DNA of 64,000 nucleotides from Alteromonas indica (GTDB lineage: Bacteria; Pseudomonadota; Gammaproteobacteria; Enterobacterales; Alteromonadaceae): positions 124,001-188,000 of the forward strand of contig PYVY01000008.1 in NCBI GenBank assembly GCA_003056425.1. Direction: 5' to 3'. Shown here in pieces: positions 56,127 to 64,000 of this stretch (position 1 is the stretch's first letter; each line of letters starts with the position of its first letter). The notes beneath the pieces were generated by a model. That model was given only the letters and a program-made list of their open reading frames with translations, had not been told where the DNA came from and did not search any database. Made by a program: the position numbers and the translations under genes.

Positions 56127-58108
56127 TTAAAACTGATATGACGCCGATAATTTGATATTTCTACCTGGCTCATAGTCATCTAGCTGCAGCAAACCGAACA
56201 CCGGATGATTTGATGAGCCCGTGCGTGACGCGTGAGACACATACAGCTCGTCAAATAGGTTGTCCACGCCCAGTGTTATATTTAACTTGTGCGCAAACTG
56301 CTGAGGAACCCACACCGCGGTAATATTGTGTACCTGATAACCTTCCTTAGCGTCCTCCGAGAACGTTTTTTGCCACTGCCAACGCAAGTCTACGTTATAA
56401 TCGGTTAGCGCATACTTTAAGGTAAGCCCGGCGCTATCACCTACTTCTCTATCTAACGGTTCAGCAGATATACTGTCGGACTGCTTTTGGGAGTCTGACT
56501 TAGCGTAGGTAAGCAGGGCACCAAAGGCGTCCAAAGCATAAAAAGCACTGGCTTCAAAACCGTCTATTTCTACGGTACCAATGTTTTGATCCCATTCTAA
56601 ACAACTGCCTTCTACGCAGCTGTCTAATGGATAATCAACAATATCGATATAGTCTTCAATTTTGGTTTCAAATGCGGTAAATGCTGCGCGCAGTTCATCT
56701 GCTCCTAACACATTCGCCGCCGCGTAACGTATACCCGCTTCGGTATTGCGGCCAGTCTCCGGCCGAAGGTCGGGATTGCGAGCTTTGTTGGCTTGCTCGT
56801 TGGCAAAAATTCGCCAGGCTGAGGCCCTTTGAACAAATCGGTGGTGCTGGCATGAACAATAACTTCGCGGGTAATCGCATATTCTGCCGCCAGTGCTTTT
56901 TGCCACTCTGTCCAGGTCTGTACACCTTCTACCGCAGAAGATGACTTGTCATAATGGTTAAAACGCAACCCCGGCGTAATCGTCAGGCCATTATTGAAGT
57001 TAATCGTATCTTCCACAAACAACCCGGTGTCATCGGTCTCTTCGCGGCCAGTAGTAAGCGTTTCTTCACTGATACTTTGACTGTCGTTTTCTGACTTTAT
57101 CCACTTTACGCCGTAGGTAAACTGGTGCCCCACCGCGGCGGTTTCCAGCAATGAGTTAGCAATCAGGGTCAAGCCAGTATTTTGGGCGGTGCCCGAGGTT
57201 TCAGCGCCATTGTAGGCGCGCCATAGGTCCGACTCATTTTGATACAAGTCTGCACGCAGGTTTAACTCACTGCCGAGGTTTAATTCGTAATGCCCACTTA
57301 AAGTATCGCGGTCGTAATGGGTGTCATATAACGGCACTTCACCACCACCGATGGCGGCATTGGTGCGCACGCCCATATCGGGGCGGGCGGTATAATCGCC
57401 ATGATTTTTGTAGGTATCATATTTCAGCGCAACCCGCTGGTAGGCATCCACGTCCCAGCCAACCTTGGCCATAATATTATCTATAGTGCCGTCGCTACCC
57501 AGTACCTGTACGCCAGCGCCATCATCAAAGTTATTTCTATTCATGGATGAACCGTACACCAGCACATCGACGTTGGACGTTAACTGGCCATACCCGGTCA
57601 GGGTAATATACTGGCTGTCGTTGCTGTTATACCCGGCCAGTACACGGCCACCAAACTGGTTGTCACCAGTTAACATATCTTTGGCAGATTTAGTCCGAAA
57701 TTCCAGCGCGCCACCTAAGCCGGAATGTACGACTGAATTGGAACCAACCTGAATATCGACAGACTCAAGCACATCAGGGTTAATATTAAGGTTACCCATG
57801 TGGTGAAACATATAATTGGTTTGCGAGGCGCCATCAATCAGTACTTCTAAGTCCGTATCATCCAGGCCGCGTACATTAATTCGCTGATTCAGAGAATGTG
57901 TTCCACCTACATCAACACCCGGGATATCGCGAAGAAGATCGCTAAGATGTTCGGCCTGTTTGGATGCGATGGCCTGTTCACCAACATAAACGGAAGAACT
58001 TTTTACTTTTGTTCCCCACACCTGAAGGTGCTCTACCGATGAATCTTCTGCAAAAGCGGCAGGAGCAAATGCAGCTGCAACGAAACACGCTATAGATTGC
58101 TTTTTCAA
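56127..58108 (-). pseudogene. Fur-regulated TonB-dependent receptor, one frameshift
   Basis: An outer-membrane iron/siderophore- or heme-type receptor of about 660 residues when joined. The N-terminal frame (58108 down to about 56810) has a signal peptide (MKKQSIACFVAAAFAPAAFA), plug (NQRINVRGLDDTDLEVLIDG) and most of the barrel. The C-terminal frame (about 56810-56127) resumes FANEQANKARNPDLRPETGR and ends in SASYQF. The break is in a run of five A (56805-56809 on the plus strand); adding one base restores GEFFANEQ. It may be a true mutation, phase variation or a sequencing error. A Fur box lies upstream. Confidence 0.88.
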
Positions 58109-58174
58109 CGTTGATTCTTTTTAACCAAGATAAGTTTTGAATGCGGGCAGTATTTTACGCAAATATAATGCGTA

Positions 58175-58194
58175 TGCAAATGATAACCATTACT
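58175..58194. promoter_or_regulatory. Fur box
   Basis: GCAAATGATAACCATTACTA resembles the Fur consensus GATAATGATAATCATTATC. It sits 66 bp before the receptor start codon, giving iron-dependent repression. Confidence 0.72.
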
Positions 58195-58238
58195 AATAAG
58201 GGTGGGTTTGTATCTCTCTCAAACTGTGGCAGACTACA

Positions 58239-58811
58239 ATGTCAGTAACCCTGGTATATTTATCGAGCTACCTATTGAAAAACGCTACCCAGGCCGTTGA
58301 TGCAGCTAACCGGGCCTCTATCAGTAATACTTCCCCCCGGGCCGGATTTGGGCGCCGGTTGCTTGCCATGATTTACGATACGCTGGTGGCGGTGGCAGTA
58401 GGTATGTGCGCCGCTATGGTGATGATTATAGTGATGGTGGTGTTATTAAAAAATGAACTATTACCCCTACAGGGCCACGCAGAGCCCGCTGCGCTTATCC
58501 AATCTTCCTGGGCGTACAAATTGGTTATTCAATTATGGGTAGGTACCTGGATAGCAGGTTTTTTTCTGTGGTTTTGGAAAAAGGGCGGTCAAACGCTGGG
58601 GATGCGCGCCTGGCGCCTGCGGATATTTTCTACCACTGAAACGCCAATGAGCTGGTCGCGATTAATCCTGCGCCTTGTGTTCTCGCTCGGCGGGATAGGC
58701 ACATTGTTGGTATTGTTTGATTATAAACACAAACAATCACTACAAGACCGCATAGCCGGTACCGAAGTATTGCAACTTAGCAAACACGCCAATGACCACA
58801 AAAGCTGGTAG
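58239..58811 (+). CDS. RDD-family membrane protein
   Basis: A 190-residue membrane protein with an RDD domain. The name residues appear in GFGRRLLAMIYDTLVAVAVG (Arg and Asp) and in LQDRIAGTEV (Asp, near 170). Three TM segments are present. The N-terminal 30 residues are unusual for the family, and no good SD precedes ATG 58239; a later non-ATG start is possible. Function unknown, sometimes linked to ion exchange. It is divergent from the TonB receptor and convergent with lptG. Confidence 0.8.
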   Translation: MSVTLVYLSSYLLKNATQAVDAANRASISNTSPRAGFGRRLLAMIYDTLVAVAVGMCAAMVMIIVMVVLLKNELLPLQGHAEPAALIQSSWAYKLVIQLWVGTWIAGFFLWFWKKGGQTLGMRAWRLRIFSTTETPMSWSRLILRLVFSLGGIGTLLVLFDYKHKQSLQDRIAGTEVLQLSKHANDHKSW

Positions 58812-58887
58812 CACTACCAATCGTAGACCGTGTATCACGAGCTAGCCGATTCGAGTAGTGAGGTTAACCGAGCCTAGTTAGACGGCG

Positions 58888-59949
58888 TTAACGGCGCAGC
58901 ATAAAGGCAGCGGCAGCGGCAAACATCAAGCTTGGGAATAAAGCGCCGACAAACGGTGGAAAGCTGTAGACCATGCTTAATGGCCCAAACACTTCATTAG
59001 TGATGAAAAAACCAAAGCCGGTGAGCACTCCCATAATAACCCGCGCGCCCATAGTGACGCTGCGCAGCGGACCGAAGATAAATGACAGCGCGGTTAATAG
59101 CATGACGCATATGGATATGGGCTGAAATATTTTCCGCCAAAAAGCTAGCTGGTAACGGCTGCTATCCTGCGTATTGTTATCAAGGTACTGAATATATTCG
59201 AGTAATCCGCTAATGGATAAGGCCTCTGGTTTGACCGCCACAATACCCAGTTTGTCGGGGGTCAATGAGGAATTCCAACGGCTTTTAGGCTGCTCATTCA
59301 CACTCACCTGAGTGTCGGTGAAGCGGGTTACGGAAACATCTTCAAGCCACCACGTTTTGCCGTCAAAATAGCCATCGGCAGCATAGGTAATATTGTCCAG
59401 CGTGAGGTCATCGTTAAAGTCGAAAATACTGATATCACGCAGACGTTCGCGTGTTACCACCTGACCGATACTCACAAAGTGTTCGCCGTCCTTAGCCCAA
59501 ACCAGTTGGTCGGAAGAAAACAACGAGCCCCCCGAAATAGCTTCGGTACGTATTTGTTTGGCTTTGGCCTCGCTAAATGGGGTAACCCATTCGCCCACCG
59601 CCATCACAAATAAGATCATTACCACGGCCGATTTCATTGCCGAATTGATGATATTCCAGCGGCTTAACCCCGCTGCCTGCATCACCACCAGTTCACTGTT
59701 GCTGGCCAGCAAGCCCATACCTACCAAACCGCCCAATAATGTCGCCATGGGGAAAAACTGCTCTAAATCCCGCGGCAGACTTAGCACTACATACAGCGCA
59801 GCAAGGGTAATGTCGTAGTCGCCTTCACCCAGCTTACGCAATTGCTCGACAAACTTAATTAGCGCGCTTAAACCAATCAGTACAGACAGGGTGATAGAAA
59901 TGGTGCCCAGCAATGTACGGGCAATATACAGGTCGAGAATTTTAAACAT
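58888..59949 (-). CDS. lptG: LptG, LPS export permease
   Basis: A 353-residue inner-membrane subunit of the LptB2FG transporter that extracts LPS for the Lpt bridge. It has six TM segments around a periplasmic beta-jellyroll (about 130-265). Family blocks are LYIARTLLGTISITLSVL, LPRDLEQFFPMATLLGGLVG and FGPLRSVTMGARVIMGVLTG. Its start codon overlaps the stop of lptF by one base (TAATG), the usual lptFG order. Confidence 0.95.
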   Translation of the reverse strand: MFKILDLYIARTLLGTISITLSVLIGLSALIKFVEQLRKLGEGDYDITLAALYVVLSLPRDLEQFFPMATLLGGLVGMGLLASNSELVVMQAAGLSRWNIINSAMKSAVVMILFVMAVGEWVTPFSEAKAKQIRTEAISGGSLFSSDQLVWAKDGEHFVSIGQVVTRERLRDISIFDFNDDLTLDNITYAADGYFDGKTWWLEDVSVTRFTDTQVSVNEQPKSRWNSSLTPDKLGIVAVKPEALSISGLLEYIQYLDNNTQDSSRYQLAFWRKIFQPISICVMLLTALSFIFGPLRSVTMGARVIMGVLTGFGFFITNEVFGPLSMVYSFPPFVGALFPSLMFAAAAAFMLRR

Positions 59950-61052
59950 TACTTCTTCCTCAGTAACCAGGCGCGCAATTCAGTGCCGGTTTTCCTGTCC
60001 CTGACAATCAGCGTGACGCCAATCACCAGCATAATGCCATGTACCCACCATAGGCCTAGCTGAATAGGTAGCTTACCATCGGCTAGTACGCGTCGGCTGG
60101 CAAGTAATAACAAGAAGTAGCCCAGGTAAAGCAATATCGCCGGAAACATTTTACCAAACCGACCCTGGCGCGGATCTACAGCGCTTAAGGGCACGGCAAT
60201 CAGGGCCAAAAAGGGAATGGACAATGGGATCGCAAAACGCCATTGCAATTCCGCCCGGGCTTCTGTGGAATCATCGTTCCATAGTTCCGCGGTGGGCAAT
60301 ACACTTACCTTGCGGCTGGGTTCTTCAGCCGGCTCATCAGCAATCTGAATTTGATATTCATCAAACTTTACTTTGCGATAGTCTTTTTCGGTTTGCACAC
60401 CTTCATACTGCACACCATCTTGTAATACCAGGCTACGGGTGCCATCCTGGTTATTCCGAATGGCCCCGGCATCAGCATACACCACGCGTACATTAGACTG
60501 GTTTTCTTCAGGTTGATTTTGCGACAGGAAAACCCGCTTCAAGCGGTCATTCTGGGTGTCGATATCATGCACAAAAATGACTGCTTTTTCATTACCGGTT
60601 TGTTGAAACCGGCCTGGTATAAGGGCTGAAAAACCGGCTTCGTTACGCGCCTTTTCGCGCAGCAAATATTCACTTTGGGCGGCAGTAGGGGCTAAATACA
60701 GTGTAATAAAGCCAGTCACTACCATCGTAAACAACGACAAAAATAACATTACCCGGGTGATGTACCACTCGCTCACCCCGCATGCCCGTAGCACGGTCAT
60801 TTCACTGTCTACATACATGCGGCCGTGTGCCAGCATAATACCAAGGTATGCGCTGATAGGCAGTACCAGCGATGCGAGGATGGGAGCGTACAGACCAAGA
60901 AAGCCCATCACCAGGCCGGCAGGAATATCTCCATCTGATGCATCGCCCAGAACCCTGACGAAACGCAGAGTGATAAAGATAGCCATCAGAATAAAAAATA
61001 TCGCCAGCTGTGACTTCAGCGTTTCCTTAATCAGGTAGCGAAATATCAGCAT
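59949..61052 (-). CDS. lptF: LptF, LPS export permease
   Basis: A 367-residue partner of LptG with the same six-TM and jellyroll layout. Blocks include FRYLIKETLKSQLAIFFIL, LRACGVSEWYITRVMLFLS and RFAIPLSIPFLALIAVPLSA. It is divergent from pepA, as in most gammaproteobacteria; the 295-bp gap holds both promoters. Confidence 0.95.
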   Translation of the reverse strand: MLIFRYLIKETLKSQLAIFFILMAIFITLRFVRVLGDASDGDIPAGLVMGFLGLYAPILASLVLPISAYLGIMLAHGRMYVDSEMTVLRACGVSEWYITRVMLFLSLFTMVVTGFITLYLAPTAAQSEYLLREKARNEAGFSALIPGRFQQTGNEKAVIFVHDIDTQNDRLKRVFLSQNQPEENQSNVRVVYADAGAIRNNQDGTRSLVLQDGVQYEGVQTEKDYRKVKFDEYQIQIADEPAEEPSRKVSVLPTAELWNDDSTEARAELQWRFAIPLSIPFLALIAVPLSAVDPRQGRFGKMFPAILLYLGYFLLLLASRRVLADGKLPIQLGLWWVHGIMLVIGVTLIVRDRKTGTELRAWLLRKK

Positions 61053-61347
61053 GTCAGCCCTACTGGAAAGTTTGGATTTATAGTGAAAGAAAGCACAATT
61101 TTGAGTAAACTAATCGTTTTTACAAGTTTTGCCTGCAAGTATGAGTCAGGTTGCATGGAAATTAACCATTGCCCGGTGCCAACAGCTTATTTTAGCCCGT
61201 TAAGGCCACTATAGCTGTCACCCGGTTATCGGGGTAATACGGTATACCATGCAAGCTAAGCTGCGTATTAAAACATAAAAGCAGCGCAAAACGTTATGTG
61301 ATTTTGTATTTCTGCAAACACAAAATGGATAATAGCGAGGTGTCATC

Positions 61348-62853
61348 GTGGAGTTTAGTGTAAAAAGTGGTAGCCCTGAAAAACAACGTAGTGCCTGTAT
61401 TGTGGTCGGGGTGTTCGAGCCACGACGCTTAACTGCGGTTGCTGAGCAACTGGACGACATTAGCGAAGGCTACATCAGCAACCTACTGCGCCGTGGCGAT
61501 TTAGAAGGTAAAGCTGGCCAAATGCTACTGTTGCACCATGTGCCTAATGTACTTAGCGAACGTGTATTGCTGGTTGGCTGTGGCAAGGAGCGTGAACTGG
61601 ACGAGCGCCAATACAAGCAAATCATCGCTAAAACGATTAAAACGTTGAATGAAACCGGGTCAATGGAAGCAGTATGCTTCTTGACCGAGCTGCACGTCAA
61701 AGGGCGTGATACCTACTGGAAAGTTCGCCAGGCGGTGGAAGCTACCCAAGACTCGCTATATACCTTTTTGCACCTGAAAACTAAAAAAGGCGAGCCTCGC
61801 CGCCCGTTACGTAAGATGGTCTTTAATGTGCCAACCCGCCGCGAGTTAACGGTTGGCGAGCGGGCTATAGACCACGGCCTGGCCATTAGCGCTGGCGCGA
61901 AAACCACCCGTGACGTTGCCAATATGCCACCTAATATCTGCAACCCGGCTTACCTGTGGGAGCAGGCGCAAAAGCTTTCTACCGAGTATGAAAGCGTTAC
62001 AGCCGAAGTGGTCGATGAAGCACAGATGGCCGAACTGGGTATGCAGGCTTATCTGGCCGTTGGTCGCGGTTCAGAAAACGAATCCATGATGAGTATTATT
62101 ACGCATCGCGGTGGTCCGGCTGACCAAGCGCCGATTGTGCTGGTAGGAAAGGGGCTAACCTTTGATTCCGGCGGTATTTCAATCAAGCCTGGAGAGGGCA
62201 TGGATGAAATGAAATATGACATGGGCGGCGCTGCCGGCGTATTGGGAACTATGCATACGGTAGCGGCACTTAATCTACCTATTAACGTAATAGGGGTATT
62301 GGCGGGCTGTGAAAATATGCCCGACGGCAAGGCGTATCGGCCTGGTGATATTCTTACCACCATGTCCGGCCAAACGGTTGAAGTCCTTAACACAGATGCC
62401 GAGGGGCGGTTAGTCCTATGTGACGCGTTAACCTATGTTGAGCGCTTTGAACCTGAGTTGGTCATTGATGTGGCGACCTTAACCGGTGCCTGTATCATTG
62501 CTCTGGGCTCGCATGCTACCGGCGTCATGAGCCAGCATAATCCGTTGGCTCATGAGCTGATAAATGCTTCTGAACAAAGCTCCGACCGCGCTTGGCGCCT
62601 GCCACTATGGGACGAATATCAAGAACAACTGGAAAGCCCGTTCGCTGATATGACCAATTTAGGCGGTCGCCCGGCTGGGTCCATAACGGCTGGGTGTTTT
62701 CTGTCGCGGTTTACCAAGAAATATACCTGGGCACATATGGATATCGCTGGTACAGCATGGCGTAGTGGTAAAAACAAAGGCGCTACTGGACGTCCGGTTC
62801 CTATGCTGTCACAGTTTTTGATGAACCGTGCCGGTGTGAACCACGAGGACTAA
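61348..62853 (+). CDS. pepA: leucyl aminopeptidase PepA
   Basis: A 501-residue M17 cytosolic aminopeptidase that removes N-terminal residues and in Escherichia coli also acts as a DNA-binding architectural protein (XerCD). The zinc-site blocks are [16 protein letters not shown] (about 268-283), [10 protein letters not shown] and the M17 signature [10 protein letters not shown] (about 347-356). It starts at GTG 61348 with GCGAGG upstream. It is followed 6 bp later by holC and then valS, a conserved order. Confidence 0.96.
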   Translation: MEFSVKSGSPEKQRSACIVVGVFEPRRLTAVAEQLDDISEGYISNLLRRGDLEGKAGQMLLLHHVPNVLSERVLLVGCGKERELDERQYKQIIAKTIKTLNETGSMEAVCFLTELHVKGRDTYWKVRQAVEATQDSLYTFLHLKTKKGEPRRPLRKMVFNVPTRRELTVGERAIDHGLAISAGAKTTRDVANMPPNICNPAYLWEQAQKLSTEYESVTAEVVDEAQMAELGMQAYLAVGRGSENESMMSIITHRGGPADQAPIVLVGKGLTFDSGGISIKPGEGMDEMKYDMGGAAGVLGTMHTVAALNLPINVIGVLAGCENMPDGKAYRPGDILTTMSGQTVEVLNTDAEGRLVLCDALTYVERFEPELVIDVATLTGACIIALGSHATGVMSQHNPLAHELINASEQSSDRAWRLPLWDEYQEQLESPFADMTNLGGRPAGSITAGCFLSRFTKKYTWAHMDIAGTAWRSGKNKGATGRPVPMLSQFLMNRAGVNHED

Positions 62854-62859
62854 GGCAAG

Positions 62860-63282
62860 ATGCCGCAGGCCACATTTTACCAATTGCAGGATAGCCAGGA
62901 CGCAGGCCCCGTTAGGGCCTGTGAAATTATCGCCAGCGCTTATGCTGCTAAGCAACGCTGTGCGGTTTTGTGCCTGAGTAAAAGCCAGGCCGAAGCGCTG
63001 GATGACCTACTTTGGCAATTGCCCGCTAACCGGTTTGTTCCCCACAACATGGCCGGAGAAGGACCTTCGGCAGGCACCCCGGTAGAAATTTGCTGGGATC
63101 CGGCACAGCTAAGCCGGCGTCAGCTACTGGTTAACCTAAGTGAAAGCTTGCCTGATGCATTCGGGCAGTTTCAACATATCGTCGATTTTGTGCCAGCTGC
63201 CGACGAGGCAAAGAAAGCGGCGCGTATTCGTTATAAACAGTTTCAGCAGGCTGGCTGCCAAATGCAGTTCAAGTCCGCCTAA
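62860..63282 (+). CDS. holC: DNA polymerase III chi subunit HolC
   Basis: A 140-residue HolC. It begins [10 protein letters not shown] and contains [40 protein letters not shown] and the C-terminal [18 protein letters not shown]. It links the clamp loader to SSB at the fork. It stands between pepA and valS, as expected. Confidence 0.93.
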   Translation: MPQATFYQLQDSQDAGPVRACEIIASAYAAKQRCAVLCLSKSQAEALDDLLWQLPANRFVPHNMAGEGPSAGTPVEICWDPAQLSRRQLLVNLSESLPDAFGQFQHIVDFVPAADEAKKAARIRYKQFQQAGCQMQFKSA

Positions 63283-63296
63283 TATTGAGAGTAAGT

Positions 63297-64000
63297 ATGG
63301 ACAAAACCTTCGAACCGAAATCCATTGAACAGCAGTGTTATCAGAAGTGGGAAACTTCCGGTATGTTCAAAGCGTCCGGGCACGGAGACCCTTATAGCAT
63401 CTTGTTGCCGCCCCCTAATGTGACCGGCAGCCTGCATATGGGACATGGTTTTCAGCAAACCATTATGGATGCATTAACGCGCTATCATCGCATGAAAGGC
63501 GACAACACCTTATGGCAGGTGGGAACTGATCATGCCGGTATCGCGACGCAAATGGTGGTTGAGCGTCAGCTTAATGCACAAGGCAAAACCCGCCATGACT
63601 TAGGCCGCGAAGCCTTTGTAGAAAAAATCTGGGAATGGAAAGCTCAAAGCGGCGGCACCATTACTCAGCAAATGCGTCGTTTAGGTACCTCACCTGATTG
63701 GGACCGTGAAGTTTTTACCATGGATGACGAGCGCTCTGAAGCGGTCACCGAGGTCTTTGTTAAATTACACGAAGAAGGCTTGATATACCGTGGCAAACGT
63801 TTAGTTAACTGGGATCCGGTATTGCACACTGCGGTATCTGATCTTGAAGTATTAAACGAAGAAGAAGCCGGCCATATGTGGCATATGCGCTATCCTCTGG
63901 CAGATGGCAGTGGCGAGCTGGTAGTGGCTACTACCCGCCCTGAAACAATGCTTGGCGATACGGCCGTAGCTGTACACCCGGAAGATGAGCGCTATCAACA
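63297..64000 (+). CDS. valS: valyl-tRNA synthetase ValS, 5' part
   Basis: The first 234 codons of a class I synthetase, running off the window. [19 protein letters not shown] begins at ATG 63297, preceded by TTGAGAG. The HIGH-type motif is in [15 protein letters not shown] (about 38-52), followed by [17 protein letters not shown] and the start of the editing domain ([20 protein letters not shown]), which removes threonine from tRNA-Val. Confidence 0.97.
   Translation, partial: MDKTFEPKSIEQQCYQKWETSGMFKASGHGDPYSILLPPPNVTGSLHMGHGFQQTIMDALTRYHRMKGDNTLWQVGTDHAGIATQMVVERQLNAQGKTRHDLGREAFVEKIWEWKAQSGGTITQQMRRLGTSPDWDREVFTMDDERSEAVTEVFVKLHEEGLIYRGKRLVNWDPVLHTAVSDLEVLNEEEAGHMWHMRYPLADGSGELVVATTRPETMLGDTAVAVHPEDERYQ

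Overview
The window looks like chromosomal DNA of a marine gammaproteobacterium of the Alteromonas type. Support: the order lptG-lptF / pepA-holC-valS at the right end, a TonB-dependent receptor plus tryptophan-halogenase-like genes in a polysaccharide locus, a Fur-box iron receptor, and island or cassette genes typical of Alteromonadales and Vibrionales. Genus-level assignment is inference.

Left part (1-27 kb). (i) 172-2447: two YeeE/YedE sulfur-transport half-proteins and an MBL-fold/rhodanese persulfide-dioxygenase-like enzyme. (ii) 3149-17988: a polysaccharide utilisation locus with a secreted GH2 glycosidase, a GH115 alpha-glucuronidase, a 1060-residue TonB-dependent receptor, two overlapping halogenase-like flavoproteins and a secreted DUF1593-type protein. 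The GH and receptor promoters share a GntR-like palindrome. (iii) 18922-19632: a 60-residue peptide with a double-glycine-like leader next to a CPBP-like membrane protein. (iv) 20206-25830: a YrhK-like protein and a four-gene secreted or periplasmic operon (two alpha/beta hydrolases, a CMD-cupin protein, an NTF2-like protein) divergent from an AraC regulator. (v) 26636-27110: a second peptide with a clear GG leader, followed by a hairpin and a 47-residue membrane protein.

Middle part (27.36-56.0 kb) is a tandem array of genomic islands at one tRNA-Leu(CAA) gene. The intact tRNA is at 55916-56002 (minus). Partial copies of its 3' half and terminator lie at about 27365, 27515-27648, 38422-38552, 42363-42478 and 55796-55852. 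Three of these junctions carry the same motif exactly 57 bp inside the island. Island I (27.65-38.42 kb) is for metal resistance: CzcCBA, CzcD, a second CDF protein, an ArsP-type permease, small proteins, and IS3 and permease remnants. Island II (38.55-42.36 kb) carries a split DnaB-like pair without a recognisable Walker A, an EVE/PUA-like protein, a NucS-like nuclease with a C-terminal PUA-like part, and an HNH-like protein. Island III (42.48-55.80 kb) carries a PEP-CTERM protein, a run of five minus-strand genes separated by attC-like sites (an integron cassette cluster without an integron integrase), a tyrosine integrase, a divergent WYL-regulator/UDG-like and small-protein/ABC-type-ATPase locus with two matching operator dyads, and a decayed IS481 element.

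Right part (56-64 kb) returns to core chromosome: a Fur-regulated TonB receptor broken by one frameshift, an RDD protein, LptG/LptF, PepA, HolC and the 5' part of ValS.

The best candidates for undescribed biology are the divergent WYL/UDG-like/ATPase locus (51.4-54.6 kb), the split DnaB-like operon (38.8-39.8 kb), the EVE/NucS-like/HNH group next to it, and the two double-glycine peptide loci.
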